Source: JBCFBK01 sp038562555 (lineage in GTDB: Bacteria > Bacteroidota > Bacteroidia > Bacteroidales > Prolixibacteraceae). From it: a DNA stretch of 63,432 nt. The translations under genes and the position numbers were made by a program. Positions 18,240 through 27,433 of the stretch are shown piece after piece. The stretch is taken from the NCBI GenBank assembly GCA_038562555.1, contig JBCFBK010000034.1:1-63432 (forward strand), read 5' to 3'. Numbering within the stretch: position 1 is the first letter of the stretch; each line of letters begins with the position of its first letter. The notes below the pieces were generated by a model that saw only the letters and a list, made by a program, of their open reading frames with translations, made no database searches and was not told where the DNA came from.

Positions 18240-19283
18240 TTAGGCCTGCTTCAGTCTGAGTTTTAATTGCACGATAAAGATATTCTCTTTTTCGCTGATT
18301 TCTAAATCGTATTCTTCCTTTTTATAGAGAAAAGCCAATCGTTGCCGGACGTTGTGCAGGCCAATTCCGTGTGCGTGATCCTTTTTGACGGACTCCGGTT
18401 CGGTGCATGTATTGGTTACTTCGAAAAATAACCATTCCTTTTCGATACGGATTGAGATCCGGATAAATTCCATCTCTGAAATTGTCCGTGTGCTGTGTTT
18501 AAAAGCATTGTCGATAAATGGTTCAAAAATAAGCGGGATGACCAGTTTATCGGCCGGATCTCCTTCAATTTCAACCCGGACGTCAAATTGGTCATTCAAT
18601 CGGATGCGCTGCAGTTCGATAAAATTCCGGACGAAACCGATTTCCTTTATTAGCGGAACAAAATTTTCACGTGATTCGTAAAGGACGTGCCGCATCAGAT
18701 CGGACAGCTTCAAAATAAGCTCCGGAGTTTTTTTTGAATTGATCAGGCTGAGGGAATAAATGTTATTCAGGCTGTTGAACAGAAAATGCGGGTTGATCTG
18801 TGCTTTTAGCGTATTCAGTTCAGCCTCCAGCTTTTCGCGTTCCACTTTATTGTACCGCAGCGAAATATCCTGTAATTCAATCCAGTCGGTCAGAAATTTA
18901 GCCAGCGAAGTAACTCCCACGTATACGGCAGAAGTGAAAAAATGGGTCGAAAACAGATCCCTGCTGTACGCTTGTTGCTGTACGATCACACAGAAGGAGA
19001 TAATGATCAGCGACGACACAGCAAGGGTTATGATCAGCCAAAATACATAGAAGATGTAGTTCCTCTTTTTCAGAAAGAGTGGGATGAGCAGATAGAAATT
19101 GGTGTAAACGGCAAATGCAAACCCCAGGTTAATAATGACTGCACGGATAACAATTCCGGGGCCCAGTCCAAGTTGGTAATCTGAAACCACATAAAATACG
19201 ATCAAGGCAAATACCAGGCTGGACAACCAGAATAACAGGTGTCCTGCATTTTTGAATTTCCGGTATTTGTTGCCGAGTGTCAT
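18240..19283 (-). CDS. LytS/YehU-type sensor histidine kinase
   Basis: 347 residues from the ATG at 19283. A longer start at 19313 is unlikely because it lies inside the -7 promoter box (19313-19320). Four hydrophobic helices (about residues 14-105) form a membrane sensor without a large external domain. A coiled linker follows, then the His_kinase motif LKAQINPHFLFNSLNNIYSL with phospho-acceptor His166, and an HATPase domain ending with HGIGLHNVRQRLAFLY. It should phosphorylate the LytTR regulator encoded downstream. The signal sensed cannot be read; there is no adjacent transporter or enzyme gene. Confidence 0.93.
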   Translation of the reverse strand: MTLGNKYRKFKNAGHLLFWLSSLVFALIVFYVVSDYQLGLGPGIVIRAVIINLGFAFAVYTNFYLLIPLFLKKRNYIFYVFWLIITLAVSSLIIISFCVIVQQQAYSRDLFSTHFFTSAVYVGVTSLAKFLTDWIELQDISLRYNKVEREKLEAELNTLKAQINPHFLFNSLNNIYSLSLINSKKTPELILKLSDLMRHVLYESRENFVPLIKEIGFVRNFIELQRIRLNDQFDVRVEIEGDPADKLVIPLIFEPFIDNAFKHSTRTISEMEFIRISIRIEKEWLFFEVTNTCTEPESVKKDHAHGIGLHNVRQRLAFLYKKEEYDLEISEKENIFIVQLKLRLKQA

Positions 19284-19312
19284 CGTGTTCCGCGGTGAAT
19301 GAAATAACCACA

Positions 19313-19320
19313 CAAAATTA
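19313..19320 (-). promoter_or_regulatory. Bacteroidota -7 box of the histidine-kinase/LytTR operon
   Basis: Minus-strand TAATTTTG matches TAnnTTTG and ends 29 bp before the ATG at 19283, which decides between the two possible starts. Confidence 0.5.
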
Positions 19321-19391
19321 GAGGTATAAAGATAATAACCTAGGTTAATTTTGAAAATCTTAAGTGGGATAAACTCAGGATTATGCTGGAA

Positions 19392-20522
19392 TCAGAAGGA
19401 CAGGACTTCTTTATAAATGCGTGACAATTCTTTCGCCGTATGATGGGCAGAAAACCGTTGCACATATTGTTTTCCTTTCTCGGCCATAGCGGCGGCAAGG
19501 TCGGGATCATTCAGGACCTTATTGATTTGTTTGGCGAGGGCCTGGTGATCGTGAGGATCGATGTACAGGGAATGCTCTCCGCCGGCTTCTTCCAGGCACG
19601 ATCCGGTGGCGGCAATGACCGGGAGTCCCGACGAAAGCGCTTCGATAACGGGAATTCCGAAACCCTCAAAAAAAGACGGATAAACAAAAACACTTGCCAA
19701 CTGATAGAATGAAGGTAATTCCTCAAACGAAATACGATTAAGAATCTTAACCCTGTCAGATAGCCCGTTTTTCCCGACAAACTCTTCCACACTAGTCTGA
19801 TAGGAAGTTCTTTTTCCAATGGCTACCAAACGAACATGGCGATTAATTTCTGAAAGAGAGCGAACAGCCAGCATCAGATTTTTTCGTGGTTCAATACTGC
19901 CGACATATAGAATGAATTTATCAGCTAATTGGTACTTCCCCCTGACCCTGTTTTTTTTCTCCTGGGCCACAGGCTTCAAGAAATCAGGATGGCAGCCCTG
20001 ATAGACAACCTCAACCTTCTCTGAAGGAATATTAAAAAAAGAAACGATGTCTCTTTTTGTACATTCGCTGACTGCGATAATTTTATCGGCATTTCGGCAG
20101 GCATAGCTGAATTTTAAACGATAGATCATCCGGTCAAGTGGTTTATACAATCCCGGATAGCGTAAAAAAATCAAATCATGGATCGTCACGACCGATTTTA
20201 TTCCGGTTTTTTTCGTGCCAAAGGGCAGTTCATTACTGAGTCCATGGAAAATGTCGATCGAGTGTTTTTTTAAATCAGGTTTTATCGCTGAAATCCGCCA
20301 AAATGAGGAAAGAAGTCTCCAGATACCGGAAGGAAATATAAACCGGACATTCTTGCGGGATTTTAAGACATCCAAACGGGGATTTTCTTTCTTTTTTGGT
20401 GAAAAAAGCAGCAAGCTGGTTTCGGGATAGTACCCTGATAACGTTTCAATGATGTGCCTGCTGTAGTTTCCCAACCCGGTATTATTTTGAACCGCGCGTT
20501 TAGCGTCGTAGCCAATTCTCAT
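19392..20522 (-). CDS. GT4-family glycosyltransferase (mannosyltransferase-like)
   Basis: 376 residues from the ATG at 20522 (MRIGYDAKRAVQNNTGLGNYSR). The frame extends to 20588, but a -7 box at 20566-20573 lies inside that extension and the family starts with MRIGYDAKR. GT-B fold: N-terminal domain with VVTIHDLIFLRYPGLY and IAVSECTKRDIVSFF; C-terminal domain with ILYVGSIEPRKNL, VYPSFFEGFGIPVIEALSSG (EX7E signature) and AATGSCLEEAGG. It should act on lipopolysaccharide or exopolysaccharide, in line with the neighbouring GT90, GT9 and FkbM genes. Promoters of this gene and the FkbM gene face away from each other about 90 bp apart. Confidence 0.92.
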   Translation of the reverse strand: MRIGYDAKRAVQNNTGLGNYSRHIIETLSGYYPETSLLLFSPKKKENPRLDVLKSRKNVRFIFPSGIWRLLSSFWRISAIKPDLKKHSIDIFHGLSNELPFGTKKTGIKSVVTIHDLIFLRYPGLYKPLDRMIYRLKFSYACRNADKIIAVSECTKRDIVSFFNIPSEKVEVVYQGCHPDFLKPVAQEKKNRVRGKYQLADKFILYVGSIEPRKNLMLAVRSLSEINRHVRLVAIGKRTSYQTSVEEFVGKNGLSDRVKILNRISFEELPSFYQLASVFVYPSFFEGFGIPVIEALSSGLPVIAATGSCLEEAGGEHSLYIDPHDHQALAKQINKVLNDPDLAAAMAEKGKQYVQRFSAHHTAKELSRIYKEVLSF

Positions 20523-20565
20523 ATGGTTGTACTTTATTGTTATGTCGCTGTTGCCAGAACGATGA

Positions 20566-20573
20566 CAAAAGTA
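20566..20573 (-). promoter_or_regulatory. Bacteroidota -7 box before the GT4 gene
   Basis: Minus-strand TACTTTTG matches TAnnTTTG, 43 bp upstream of the ATG at 20522 and inside the alternative longer frame. Confidence 0.45.
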
Positions 20574-20660
20574 ATCAGTTCCCGGCATAAAAATAATTTC
20601 GTTGCGTATTGCTATTATATATTTACTGGTGAAACAAGCTTTTGCTGTATATTTTCCAGT

Positions 20661-20668
20661 TATCTTTG
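20661..20668 (+). promoter_or_regulatory. Bacteroidota -7 box before the FkbM methyltransferase gene
   Basis: TATCTTTG matches TAnnTTTG. A TTTG at 20641-20644 lies 16 bp upstream, close to but shorter than the usual spacing. The ATG follows 29 bp downstream. Confidence 0.55.
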
Positions 20669-20697
20669 CCTTTTTCTGAATCTATAAGCAAGCAAAT

Positions 20698-21579
20698 ATG
20701 AATAATTTTACGATACAGCTCTACCGGATCATTGTCCCCAAATACTTCCGAAGGAAAATACAGGCAAAAAGATTACCTGTTTCCATTTTCCGGTATTATA
20801 AAAATCATCCGGAAGCATTGTCGCCTGAGATCGAATCGGTCTTGAACTACTTAAAGACGAACACCATCGCTATTTTCCCGTATTCTTTTCAGCATGACTA
20901 TCACCAGGAGGACGTGGAAGTATACGATGACGCCGAAACCGGATTACGCTATGTTTTGCTTGATGGGAAAAGGCTGTATTTTAAAAGGAGGTGGGGGAAA
21001 AAGAAGATACAAAAACTTCATAATATCTTGCTTAAAGAACAGGATATTCAAAGCCCTCACCGCTATTTGAGCGAACAGTTTCGTTTTAATGAAGGTGATC
21101 TGTTAATTGATGCAGGAGTTGCTGAGGGTAATTTTGCATTGACTGTGGTTGAAAAAGCATCAAAACTTATCCTTTTTGAACCTGACCGGGAGTGGCTTGA
21201 GCCGTTGGAGGTCACCTTTGCGCCCTGGAAAGACAAGGTGGTGATCGTCAATAAATTTATTGGTGATCTGAATGGCCCGATGCATACTACGCTTGATGAA
21301 CTCGTTTCTCCCGTGGGTACCGGAATGTTCATAAAAGCAGATGTGGAAGGGGCAGAATTGTCGTTGTTAAAAGGCGCAACGAAAATTCTGACGCAGCAAC
21401 GGGATTTGAAGATTGCCATTTGCACCTATCATCGGGAAAAAGATGAAAAAGAATTAACCGAATTTTTATCCCAGTATAAATTCGAGATATCGCCGTCTGC
21501 GGGATATATGTTGCCGATTTTCGATAAAAAAATGAAAGCGCCTTTCTTTAGGCGGGGTCTGATCAGAGCAAAGAAGTAA
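20698..21579 (+). CDS. FkbM-family SAM-dependent methyltransferase
   Basis: 293 residues. The Methyltransf_21 fold occupies about 125-265, with the SAM loop LLIDAGVAEGNFALTVVE (about 137-154), the acidic strand end KLILFEPDREW, and the family motif MFIKADVEGAELSLLKGA (about 217-234). The N-terminal 120 residues are a helical region without recognised domain. FkbM enzymes O-methylate sugars or polyketides; placed among glycosyltransferase genes, the likely target is a surface-glycan sugar. It is divergent from the GT4 gene and convergent with the GT90 gene. Substrate is inferred from context only. Confidence 0.88.
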   Translation: MNNFTIQLYRIIVPKYFRRKIQAKRLPVSIFRYYKNHPEALSPEIESVLNYLKTNTIAIFPYSFQHDYHQEDVEVYDDAETGLRYVLLDGKRLYFKRRWGKKKIQKLHNILLKEQDIQSPHRYLSEQFRFNEGDLLIDAGVAEGNFALTVVEKASKLILFEPDREWLEPLEVTFAPWKDKVVIVNKFIGDLNGPMHTTLDELVSPVGTGMFIKADVEGAELSLLKGATKILTQQRDLKIAICTYHREKDEKELTEFLSQYKFEISPSAGYMLPIFDKKMKAPFFRRGLIRAKK

Positions 21580-21656
21580 AGTCTTCCGGTTTCTGAACGA
21601 AGGTTTCTGATTACGGCAGGAAATCAAAAAGGTAAAAACTGCAGAAGCAACTGCTT

Positions 21657-22748
21657 TTAATAACAATGGGGATGTATTTTTTCCTCTTTTGGAATTTGAC
21701 CGGTACAGATAAAATACTTTTGGGTGACCAGCAGTCCGATCAGACGTTCGCGTTTCCGGTTAAAGAATTGACTGATATATGCATGCGCCTGATTGATGAT
21801 TTTCGAAGCTTCGGCAGGATGATTAATATAGTAATTCAGCCGTTCCTCCAGATCTGAATAGTCGGCTTTGATTTCAACATAATGTACATTGGGAATGAGG
21901 CAGCCTTCCATGAACCAGGTCTCGTAAGTTGGTCTGGGCATTACGGCCAGAGAATTTGAAGACATGACCCATTTCAGATTGGATGCCACATCATTACCTT
22001 CGAGGCATAAGATAAATTTATAATCAAGATGATCATCGATTGGTATTGGCGAAACAAGCCATTCCGGGTGGCCAACTACTTTTCTGTTAATATTTCCAAG
22101 GTCACACATCGGGTGTCCGAAGTACATTTCCCAGAATTTCCTTCTGTGAGGTTGATCGACAAAAGCCCTGCCTATCAGCATATTTTTTTTGTCGGTGAAT
22201 TTTCTGTTGTCTTTTAGAAAAGTGAAATGCCTCATTTTTTCCAGTTTAAGAACAACAGAATTCGCATTATCACCCGCTATAGGCCTGCTTTTTGTAAACA
22301 TGGGTATCATCGGGACATGGGTAATGTCTCCGAAAAGAAATCCCGCCTTCAGTTTGGGACTGAAAAATTTGATCGTTTCGTGGGCATCGAGAATATAGAC
22401 ACTGCGTGACCGTCTTCCGTTATATACAGCACCAAAACGAAGTTTGTCGAGCGTGACCATTTCCGAACCATCTGATGCCGGAGTCGGTGGAACGGAAATG
22501 GTCTCGTTCAGTTTGTTATAATAATTGAGGCGACCGGCAACATATTCCTGTTCTGACTTTGTCAGTTTCGTATATCCGGAGAGCATGTGCTTCAATCTTA
22601 CTTTTGCGAAAAAAACGGGCGAAAAGTAACTGAAACATCCTTTCATATAATACAAAGCCGGACTATTACGGTGTTTTCTGCGGCGCAAAAAATCTATGAT
22701 TGAAGACATTCGGGAACATTTTATTTTGATACATCTGTTTGTACGCAC
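21657..22748 (-). CDS. GT90 (CAP10/LpsA-type) glycosyltransferase
   Basis: 363 residues. The family-90 core is visible: GFLFGDITHVPMIPMFTKSR, GRAFVDQPHRRKFWEMYFGH, YKFILCLEGNDVASNLKWVMSS-type donor-binding stretch (about 265-287) and PRPTYETWFMEGCLIPNVHYVEI. The conserved EGNDVASNLKW segment is the hallmark. Family members transfer a pentose or hexose onto lipopolysaccharide core or capsule; here it lies in a surface-glycan block. A -7 box at 22800-22807 supports the start at 22748, with 22709 as an alternative. It is transcribed opposite to the flanking FkbM and DUF6165 genes. Confidence 0.88.
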   Translation of the reverse strand: MRTNRCIKIKCSRMSSIIDFLRRRKHRNSPALYYMKGCFSYFSPVFFAKVRLKHMLSGYTKLTKSEQEYVAGRLNYYNKLNETISVPPTPASDGSEMVTLDKLRFGAVYNGRRSRSVYILDAHETIKFFSPKLKAGFLFGDITHVPMIPMFTKSRPIAGDNANSVVLKLEKMRHFTFLKDNRKFTDKKNMLIGRAFVDQPHRRKFWEMYFGHPMCDLGNINRKVVGHPEWLVSPIPIDDHLDYKFILCLEGNDVASNLKWVMSSNSLAVMPRPTYETWFMEGCLIPNVHYVEIKADYSDLEERLNYYINHPAEASKIINQAHAYISQFFNRKRERLIGLLVTQKYFICTGQIPKEEKIHPHCY

Positions 22749-22799
22749 GGGCCATCCAGACTGTCACGCGGAGTTTACGGAATAGCCTGTTCAGGTTGG

Positions 22800-22807
22800 C
22801 AAATGTA
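22800..22807 (-). promoter_or_regulatory. Bacteroidota -7 box before the GT90 gene
   Basis: Minus-strand TACATTTG matches TAnnTTTG, 51 bp upstream of the ATG at 22748. Confidence 0.45.
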
Positions 22808-23012
22808 ATATAAGTTCCCGGAAAAACATTTTCTCACAGCATAAATTCCTTTGCGGACAATAGCCTCAATTGTTCTCAGAAGTTTGGAGAAACACCAAAC
22901 GAACAACTTAAAATTTGGTAAAATTGCTTTTCTTTGTTCGGACGTCACGAAGTTGGGCGACAGATGAGGTTTAATAAGAAAATAGCGCACAATTAAGAAA
23001 AATTCGATACAA

Positions 23013-23387
23013 ATGAATATTGAAGTGTCAAACGGAGAGATCGTCGATAAGCTGACGATCCTTGAAATTAAGCTGGAAAATATCAAGGATGAGCAAAAAC
23101 TCTCGAACCTGAGAAAAGAATATCAGCTCCTCGATGAGATTGTTGCCACCATTATCAGCAAAGATCACCCGTTATATCTGGAGCTTCTTGGTATTAACAA
23201 GCAACTCTGGGACATCGAAGACCGAATCAGGGAACTGGAACGTCAAAAAGATTTTGGCCGGGAATTTATTGAAGTGGCCCGCTCCGTTTATTTTACGAAT
23301 GACAAACGGTCGGAGGTGAAGCGGAAGATCAACGATCTGACAAATTCGTCGTTGACTGAAGAAAAATCGTACGAGAGCTATACCTGA
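23013..23387 (+). CDS. DUF6165-type small helical protein
   Basis: 124 residues, highly charged and predicted almost entirely helical, with an N-terminal motif VSNGEIVDKLTILEIKLENI and a middle LLGINKQLWDIEDRIRELER. This matches the DUF6165 family, which is commonly encoded beside lipopolysaccharide glycosyltransferases. The stop codon overlaps the start of the GT9 gene (TGATG), so translation is coupled and the two products probably work together. No catalytic residues are evident; a structural or accessory role in the GT complex is an inference. Confidence 0.8.
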   Translation: MNIEVSNGEIVDKLTILEIKLENIKDEQKLSNLRKEYQLLDEIVATIISKDHPLYLELLGINKQLWDIEDRIRELERQKDFGREFIEVARSVYFTNDKRSEVKRKINDLTNSSLTEEKSYESYT

Positions 23388-24424
23388 TGATCAGCCTGCT
23401 TGTATTCCGTTTATCGGCCATGGGCGACGTGGCGCTTTTGCTGCCGGTGCTGAAAGGTGTTCTGGAGTCGAATGAGCATGTGGAAATCCATTTGCTTACA
23501 CGCCCGGCTTTCTTCCCGTTTTTCAAAGGAATAAGCCGGCTCCATTTGGTTGAAGCCCATATTCACGACAGGCATAAGGGAATACGCGGTTTGTTCCGGC
23601 TTTACCGGGAGTTAAAAAGAGACGTAAAACCGGATCTTGTCCTTGATGTTCACAAGGTGCTCCGGACATACGTGCTGGATTTGTTTTTCAGGTTAGGAGG
23701 GCACCGCGTGGTCTGGTTCGATAAAGGGAACAAGGATAAAAAACGGATAATCAGAACGAAGGTCTTCAGGGAATTACCCTCGACAGTAGAGCGGTATGCC
23801 CAGGTTTTTGTCAGGAATGGCTATCCGGTTCGCTTCCCGGCTTCTCCTGTTTTACAACGGGGAGAACTGCCTGGTAATTTCTGGAAGGTTTTTGCTCAGG
23901 CCGAACATCTTCTGATCGGGATTGCTCCTTTTGCCAAACACCGGCAAAAGGTATGGGGAAAAGAGAAGGTTGATAAACTGATTGAACTGATCAATCAGGA
24001 ATACAAAAGCACTGTCGTTTTGTTTGGCGGAGGCAGAGAAGAGATTGAGCAATTGAACCAGATTGCTTCGAAATATCCGAACTGTATTGTATCGGCCGGT
24101 TATTTCAGCCTTCGGGATGAACTGAACCTGTTACCCAGGTTTCATGTGATGGTCAGTATGGACTCGGCCAATATGCACCTTGCAGCACTGGCCGGGGTTC
24201 CCACCATCTCCGTTTGGGGAGCAACCCACCCGGCCTTTGGTTTTACGCCCTACGGGCAGCCTGCCGAAAATATCATTCAATATGAGGGCGACCAGTTGCC
24301 TTGCCGTCCGTGTTCTGTGTTCGGAAATAAGAAATGCATTTTTGCCGACATCAGATGCATGGAATACGTCCCGGCCGAAGCGGTTTTTAAACGGATTAAA
24401 CAAATCCTTACAAACCGGAACTGA
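23387..24424 (+). CDS. GT9-family (heptosyltransferase-like) glycosyltransferase
   Basis: 345 residues. The N-terminal GT-B domain begins LVFRLSAMGDVALLLPVLKGV, the classic GT9 opening; the C-terminal domain has IGIAPFAKHRQKVWGKEKVD, TVVLFGGGREEIEQL and the donor-binding signature VSMDSANMHLAALAGVPTIS, then VWGATHPAFGFTPYG. A Cys cluster (LPCRPCSVFGNKKC) near residue 305 is common in the family. It probably adds a heptose or related sugar to the lipopolysaccharide inner core in the cytoplasm. It overlaps the DUF6165 gene by one base and is convergent with the Ldh-family gene 13 bp downstream. Confidence 0.93.
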   Translation: MISLLVFRLSAMGDVALLLPVLKGVLESNEHVEIHLLTRPAFFPFFKGISRLHLVEAHIHDRHKGIRGLFRLYRELKRDVKPDLVLDVHKVLRTYVLDLFFRLGGHRVVWFDKGNKDKKRIIRTKVFRELPSTVERYAQVFVRNGYPVRFPASPVLQRGELPGNFWKVFAQAEHLLIGIAPFAKHRQKVWGKEKVDKLIELINQEYKSTVVLFGGGREEIEQLNQIASKYPNCIVSAGYFSLRDELNLLPRFHVMVSMDSANMHLAALAGVPTISVWGATHPAFGFTPYGQPAENIIQYEGDQLPCRPCSVFGNKKCIFADIRCMEYVPAEAVFKRIKQILTNRN

Positions 24425-24437
24425 GTCGTCCTCCAAC

Positions 24438-25520
24438 TCAGGGAAGTGTGAAGCGGATGCCAAATTGACCGGCGAGACTTTTCAGGTCTTCCGCTACCGC
24501 TTCCTGCACAGGGACGCCGTTTTTCAGCCGTTCAATCGTCATCTCGCGTTCGGGGTCGCCGGGGATCAGGACCCGGTTTTCAGGGTGAATACCCGCTGCT
24601 TCGCGGAAGGTTTTAATCCAGTTGTCCATATGCTTTTTAAATTCTTCGGCCGGCCGAAAAGCATCGATTCTGAAAGCACCGAGAAAATGTCCGATCCCTT
24701 CGCCTACCGGATTGGCCGAAGGCTCCAGAAAAGCCACAAACGGAGGCACCCATGGGCCGTAGTTGGCACCCGAGAGGACGGCGGAGAAAATGTCAACCAT
24801 TGCTCCAAGACAATAACCTTTGTGACCGCCGTGTAGACGATCGCCACCAAGGGGAAGCATCGAGCCGCCTTTTTTCAGAATAGCGGCATCGGTTGAGGGA
24901 TTACCATCCTTGTCGACCGCCCATCCCAGGGGCATATCTTTCCCTGCGCGCTGCAGGACTTCCAGTTTACCATTCGCAACCGTGGTGGTTGCCATATCCA
25001 TAACAAAGGGTGGTTCGGTTAAAGCCGGAATGGCTACTGCAATCGGATTTGTTCCCAGATAGCGACTCTTTGAAAAGGTCGGTGATACCAGCGGACTGGC
25101 ATTGGTCAGCGCGATGCCGATCATATCGTGTTCCAGGGCCATCATGGCATGGAACCCGGCAATGCCAAAATGATTTGAATTTTTTACAGCCACCCATCCG
25201 CTCCCCACGTTACACGCCTTTCCGATGGCAATTCCCATGGCTTTGTGTGCGGTAACCAGGCCCAGCCCCAGATCGCCATCGAGAACAGCAGTGGAGGGCG
25301 TTTCATGAACAATGCACATGTCCGGCGACGCATTCAGCCGTTTTTTCTCCCACAGGCGGACATATCCGCTCAGCCGGGCAATGCCGTGAGAATCGACGCC
25401 TCTCAAATCAGCCTGATTTAAACATTCGGCGGCCACTTCAGCCTGCGGGGCCGGACAACCCATTCCTTCAAAAATCTGTTTTGTAAAATCCTTTAACCAG
25501 GACGAACTAATAATCACCAT
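24438..25520 (-). CDS. Ldh-family (malate/L-lactate-type) NAD(P)-dependent dehydrogenase
   Basis: 360 residues, family length. This family (Ldh_2, not the classical Rossmann LDH/MDH) reduces 2-oxoacids such as 2,3-diketo-L-gulonate, ureidoglycolate or malate with NAD(P)H. Seen directly: LNQADLRGVDSHGIARLSGYV (about 31-51, with the conserved DxHG), VKNSNHFGIAGFHAMMA with the catalytic His, GTNPIAVAIPA, FVMDMATTTVANGKLEV and HGGHKGYCLGAMVDIFSAVLSG. Substrate cannot be assigned. It sits 5 bp downstream of the SDR gene on the same strand, so the two dehydrogenases probably form an operon. Confidence 0.93.
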   Translation of the reverse strand: MVIISSSWLKDFTKQIFEGMGCPAPQAEVAAECLNQADLRGVDSHGIARLSGYVRLWEKKRLNASPDMCIVHETPSTAVLDGDLGLGLVTAHKAMGIAIGKACNVGSGWVAVKNSNHFGIAGFHAMMALEHDMIGIALTNASPLVSPTFSKSRYLGTNPIAVAIPALTEPPFVMDMATTTVANGKLEVLQRAGKDMPLGWAVDKDGNPSTDAAILKKGGSMLPLGGDRLHGGHKGYCLGAMVDIFSAVLSGANYGPWVPPFVAFLEPSANPVGEGIGHFLGAFRIDAFRPAEEFKKHMDNWIKTFREAAGIHPENRVLIPGDPEREMTIERLKNGVPVQEAVAEDLKSLAGQFGIRFTLP

Positions 25521-25525
25521 GTTTC

Positions 25526-26281
25526 TTATTTTCTGAAAAAGTCCCGGGCCGAAGCTTGTGCCGCGGGCATGATAAGGAGGTCATCAATATTCACGTGAGC
25601 CGGCCGAGACAGCACAAAGTAAATGCTTTCGGCAATGTCTTTAGCGCTTAAAGGGGTAAAACCTTGATAAACGTTACCGGCCCGCTCCTGATCACCCTTG
25701 AAGCGCACCAGCGAAAATTCCGTTTCTACAGCACCGGGACTGACTGTACTCACTTTGACGTTATAAGGCAGTAATTCAATCCGCATGGTTTTAGTGATTG
25801 CCTCTACAGCATGTTTGGTGGCACAGTAAACCGACCCCATCGGATAAACCTCTTTTCCGGCAATTGATGAAATATTGATGATGTGTCCGCTTTTCTGTTT
25901 GATCATTTCTTTGGAAACCTGCTGCGAAACATAAAGCAGCCCTTTTATATTGGTATCGATCATGGACTCCCAGTCGGTAACGTCGGCATCAGATACCGGG
26001 TCGTAGCCTGCTGCAAGGCCTGCATTATTGATCAGGATATCGATATTTTTCCAGTCCCGGGGAATATTTTTGAAGGCATGATCAACTTCATTTTTTGACC
26101 TAATGTCGAAATTGAGGGTGAAGACATCGCAGGATTCTCTCAGCTCCAGCTTGAGCTCCTCCAACCGTTCCTTCCGCCGTCCTGTCAGGATTAGCCGGTA
26201 ATGATGCGCCGCTAGTATCCGGGCTGTTTCCATTCCGATACCCGATGTGGCACCTGTAATTAATGCTGTTTTTTCTGTCAT
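25526..26281 (-). CDS. Short-chain dehydrogenase/reductase (YdfG-like)
   Basis: 251 residues, classical SDR length. Seen directly: the cofactor loop ALITGATSGIGMETARIL (residues 5-22), Arg pair after the second strand (TGRRKERL) suggesting NADP preference, NNAGLAAGYD, the catalytic Ser in INISSIAGKEVY, and the YCATK active-site Tyr-Lys. It resembles YdfG/serine 3-dehydrogenase-type members, which oxidise small hydroxy acids. It is the first gene of a two-gene minus-strand unit with the Ldh-family gene; no TAnnTTTG box is evident upstream. Confidence 0.92.
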   Translation of the reverse strand: MTEKTALITGATSGIGMETARILAAHHYRLILTGRRKERLEELKLELRESCDVFTLNFDIRSKNEVDHAFKNIPRDWKNIDILINNAGLAAGYDPVSDADVTDWESMIDTNIKGLLYVSQQVSKEMIKQKSGHIINISSIAGKEVYPMGSVYCATKHAVEAITKTMRIELLPYNVKVSTVSPGAVETEFSLVRFKGDQERAGNVYQGFTPLSAKDIAESIYFVLSRPAHVNIDDLLIMPAAQASARDFFRK

Positions 26282-26353
26282 AATCCGCCGTTTATATCTT
26301 TTACAAAGGAAATTAAAATTCCCTTTTTTTTATGGAAAAATCAACTATCTGAC

Positions 26354-26361
26354 TATTTTTG
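26354..26361 (+). promoter_or_regulatory. Bacteroidota -7 box before the AIR-synthase-related gene
   Basis: TATTTTTG matches TAnnTTTG and ends 31 bp upstream of the ATG at 26393. No -33 TTG is seen. Confidence 0.4.
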
Positions 26362-26392
26362 TTACCGTTATTCAAGCGTAAAAAGAAAAAAT

Positions 26393-27433
26393 ATGGCCGA
26401 AGTAATTGAAAATAAAGAGGTGTTTTCCATTGATCAGATTGAAGAGCCCAATGACATTCACGATGTCGTGTTTAACCTGATGGTGAACCCGAATTTAGCA
26501 CCGGTTAACTATTTTAATGATTTTAGTGATGAAGGATTTGTGCTTGATAGTTTGGCAAGTGACGACACGGATGATGCAGGTGTTTTTACGACCGATGGTG
26601 GCCAGATGATGGCCATGACCACACATGCCTTTCACCATCACTTAGCGAATGATCCCGGAATTGCCACGGAGATACTGATCAGCCGTGCTGTTCGCCGGAT
26701 GGCTTGTTACGGTGCAAAACCGCTGGCGGTAAGCGCGTTTTTGTATCATATTAATATTGCCGATCCCAATGGGCAGTTTATCGCCTCGGGAGCAAAAAAA
26801 GGGCTTGAGCGGGCCGGAGCCCGGTTTGGGCTGAAAATCTCGGACCGGAAAATCCGTTTCGATTACTTTTCGGCACATGGGCCGGTATCTCCCACGATTA
26901 TAATCAGTTTAATGGGAACTATCGACAATAAGGACAAGATCCTGACCCATCAGTTGAAAACAAAAGGCAATAATATCTTTGTCATTGGCCGGTCCTACAA
27001 TGATATCAATTCGTCGGAGTACCTGGAATTCTATCATGGAGTTCAGGACTCGGACCTCCCGGTGTTTGATATCGACATGGAAGTGAAGCTGCAGAAGCTC
27101 ATGGCCGAACTGATCGATAAAAGCCTTATTACTTCGGCCAGCCCTGTTGGTAAGGGAGGTTTGTTCTTTTCCCTGATGCGGGCGGGTATGCCGGGGGGAC
27201 TCGGATTTGACATTACCACTGATGCGGAGATCCGTAAAGATGCTTTTCTCTTTGGTGAATCGATGGGGCGGATTCTCGTCGGGGTTCCAAAAGTGAAAGT
27301 TGATGATTTCGTCGATTTTATGCAGGCGACGGGGCTGCCCTTCTTTACACTGGGGCATGTTACACGGGGCGAGATCCGTATCGACGATGAGTCATTTGGC
27401 TTCATCGATAAAATGATACCCTCAAACCAATGA
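26393..27433 (+). CDS. AIR synthase-related (PurM/PurL-fold) protein
   Basis: 346 residues with the two-domain PurM/HypE/ThiL-like layout: an N-terminal AIRS domain (about 55-180) with the acidic DDTDDAGVFTTDGGQMMAMTTHAFHHH stretch (split DDTDD / TTDGG) that would bind metal-ATP, then ISRAVRRMACYGAKPLAVSAF, and an AIRS_C domain (about 195-340) with SPVGKGGLFFSLMRAGMPGG. Bacteroidota copies are sometimes labelled FGAM synthase, but there is no glutaminase or full PurL part here. The substrate is unknown. The gene overlaps the UbiE/MenG gene by 4 bp (ATGA), so the products are made together. Confidence 0.78.
   Translation: MAEVIENKEVFSIDQIEEPNDIHDVVFNLMVNPNLAPVNYFNDFSDEGFVLDSLASDDTDDAGVFTTDGGQMMAMTTHAFHHHLANDPGIATEILISRAVRRMACYGAKPLAVSAFLYHINIADPNGQFIASGAKKGLERAGARFGLKISDRKIRFDYFSAHGPVSPTIIISLMGTIDNKDKILTHQLKTKGNNIFVIGRSYNDINSSEYLEFYHGVQDSDLPVFDIDMEVKLQKLMAELIDKSLITSASPVGKGGLFFSLMRAGMPGGLGFDITTDAEIRKDAFLFGESMGRILVGVPKVKVDDFVDFMQATGLPFFTLGHVTRGEIRIDDESFGFIDKMIPSNQ

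Noticed and set aside
24180..24836. Plus-strand frame of 218 codons across the GT9/Ldh junction
   Set aside because: It overlaps two well-supported genes, and no domain is recognisable.
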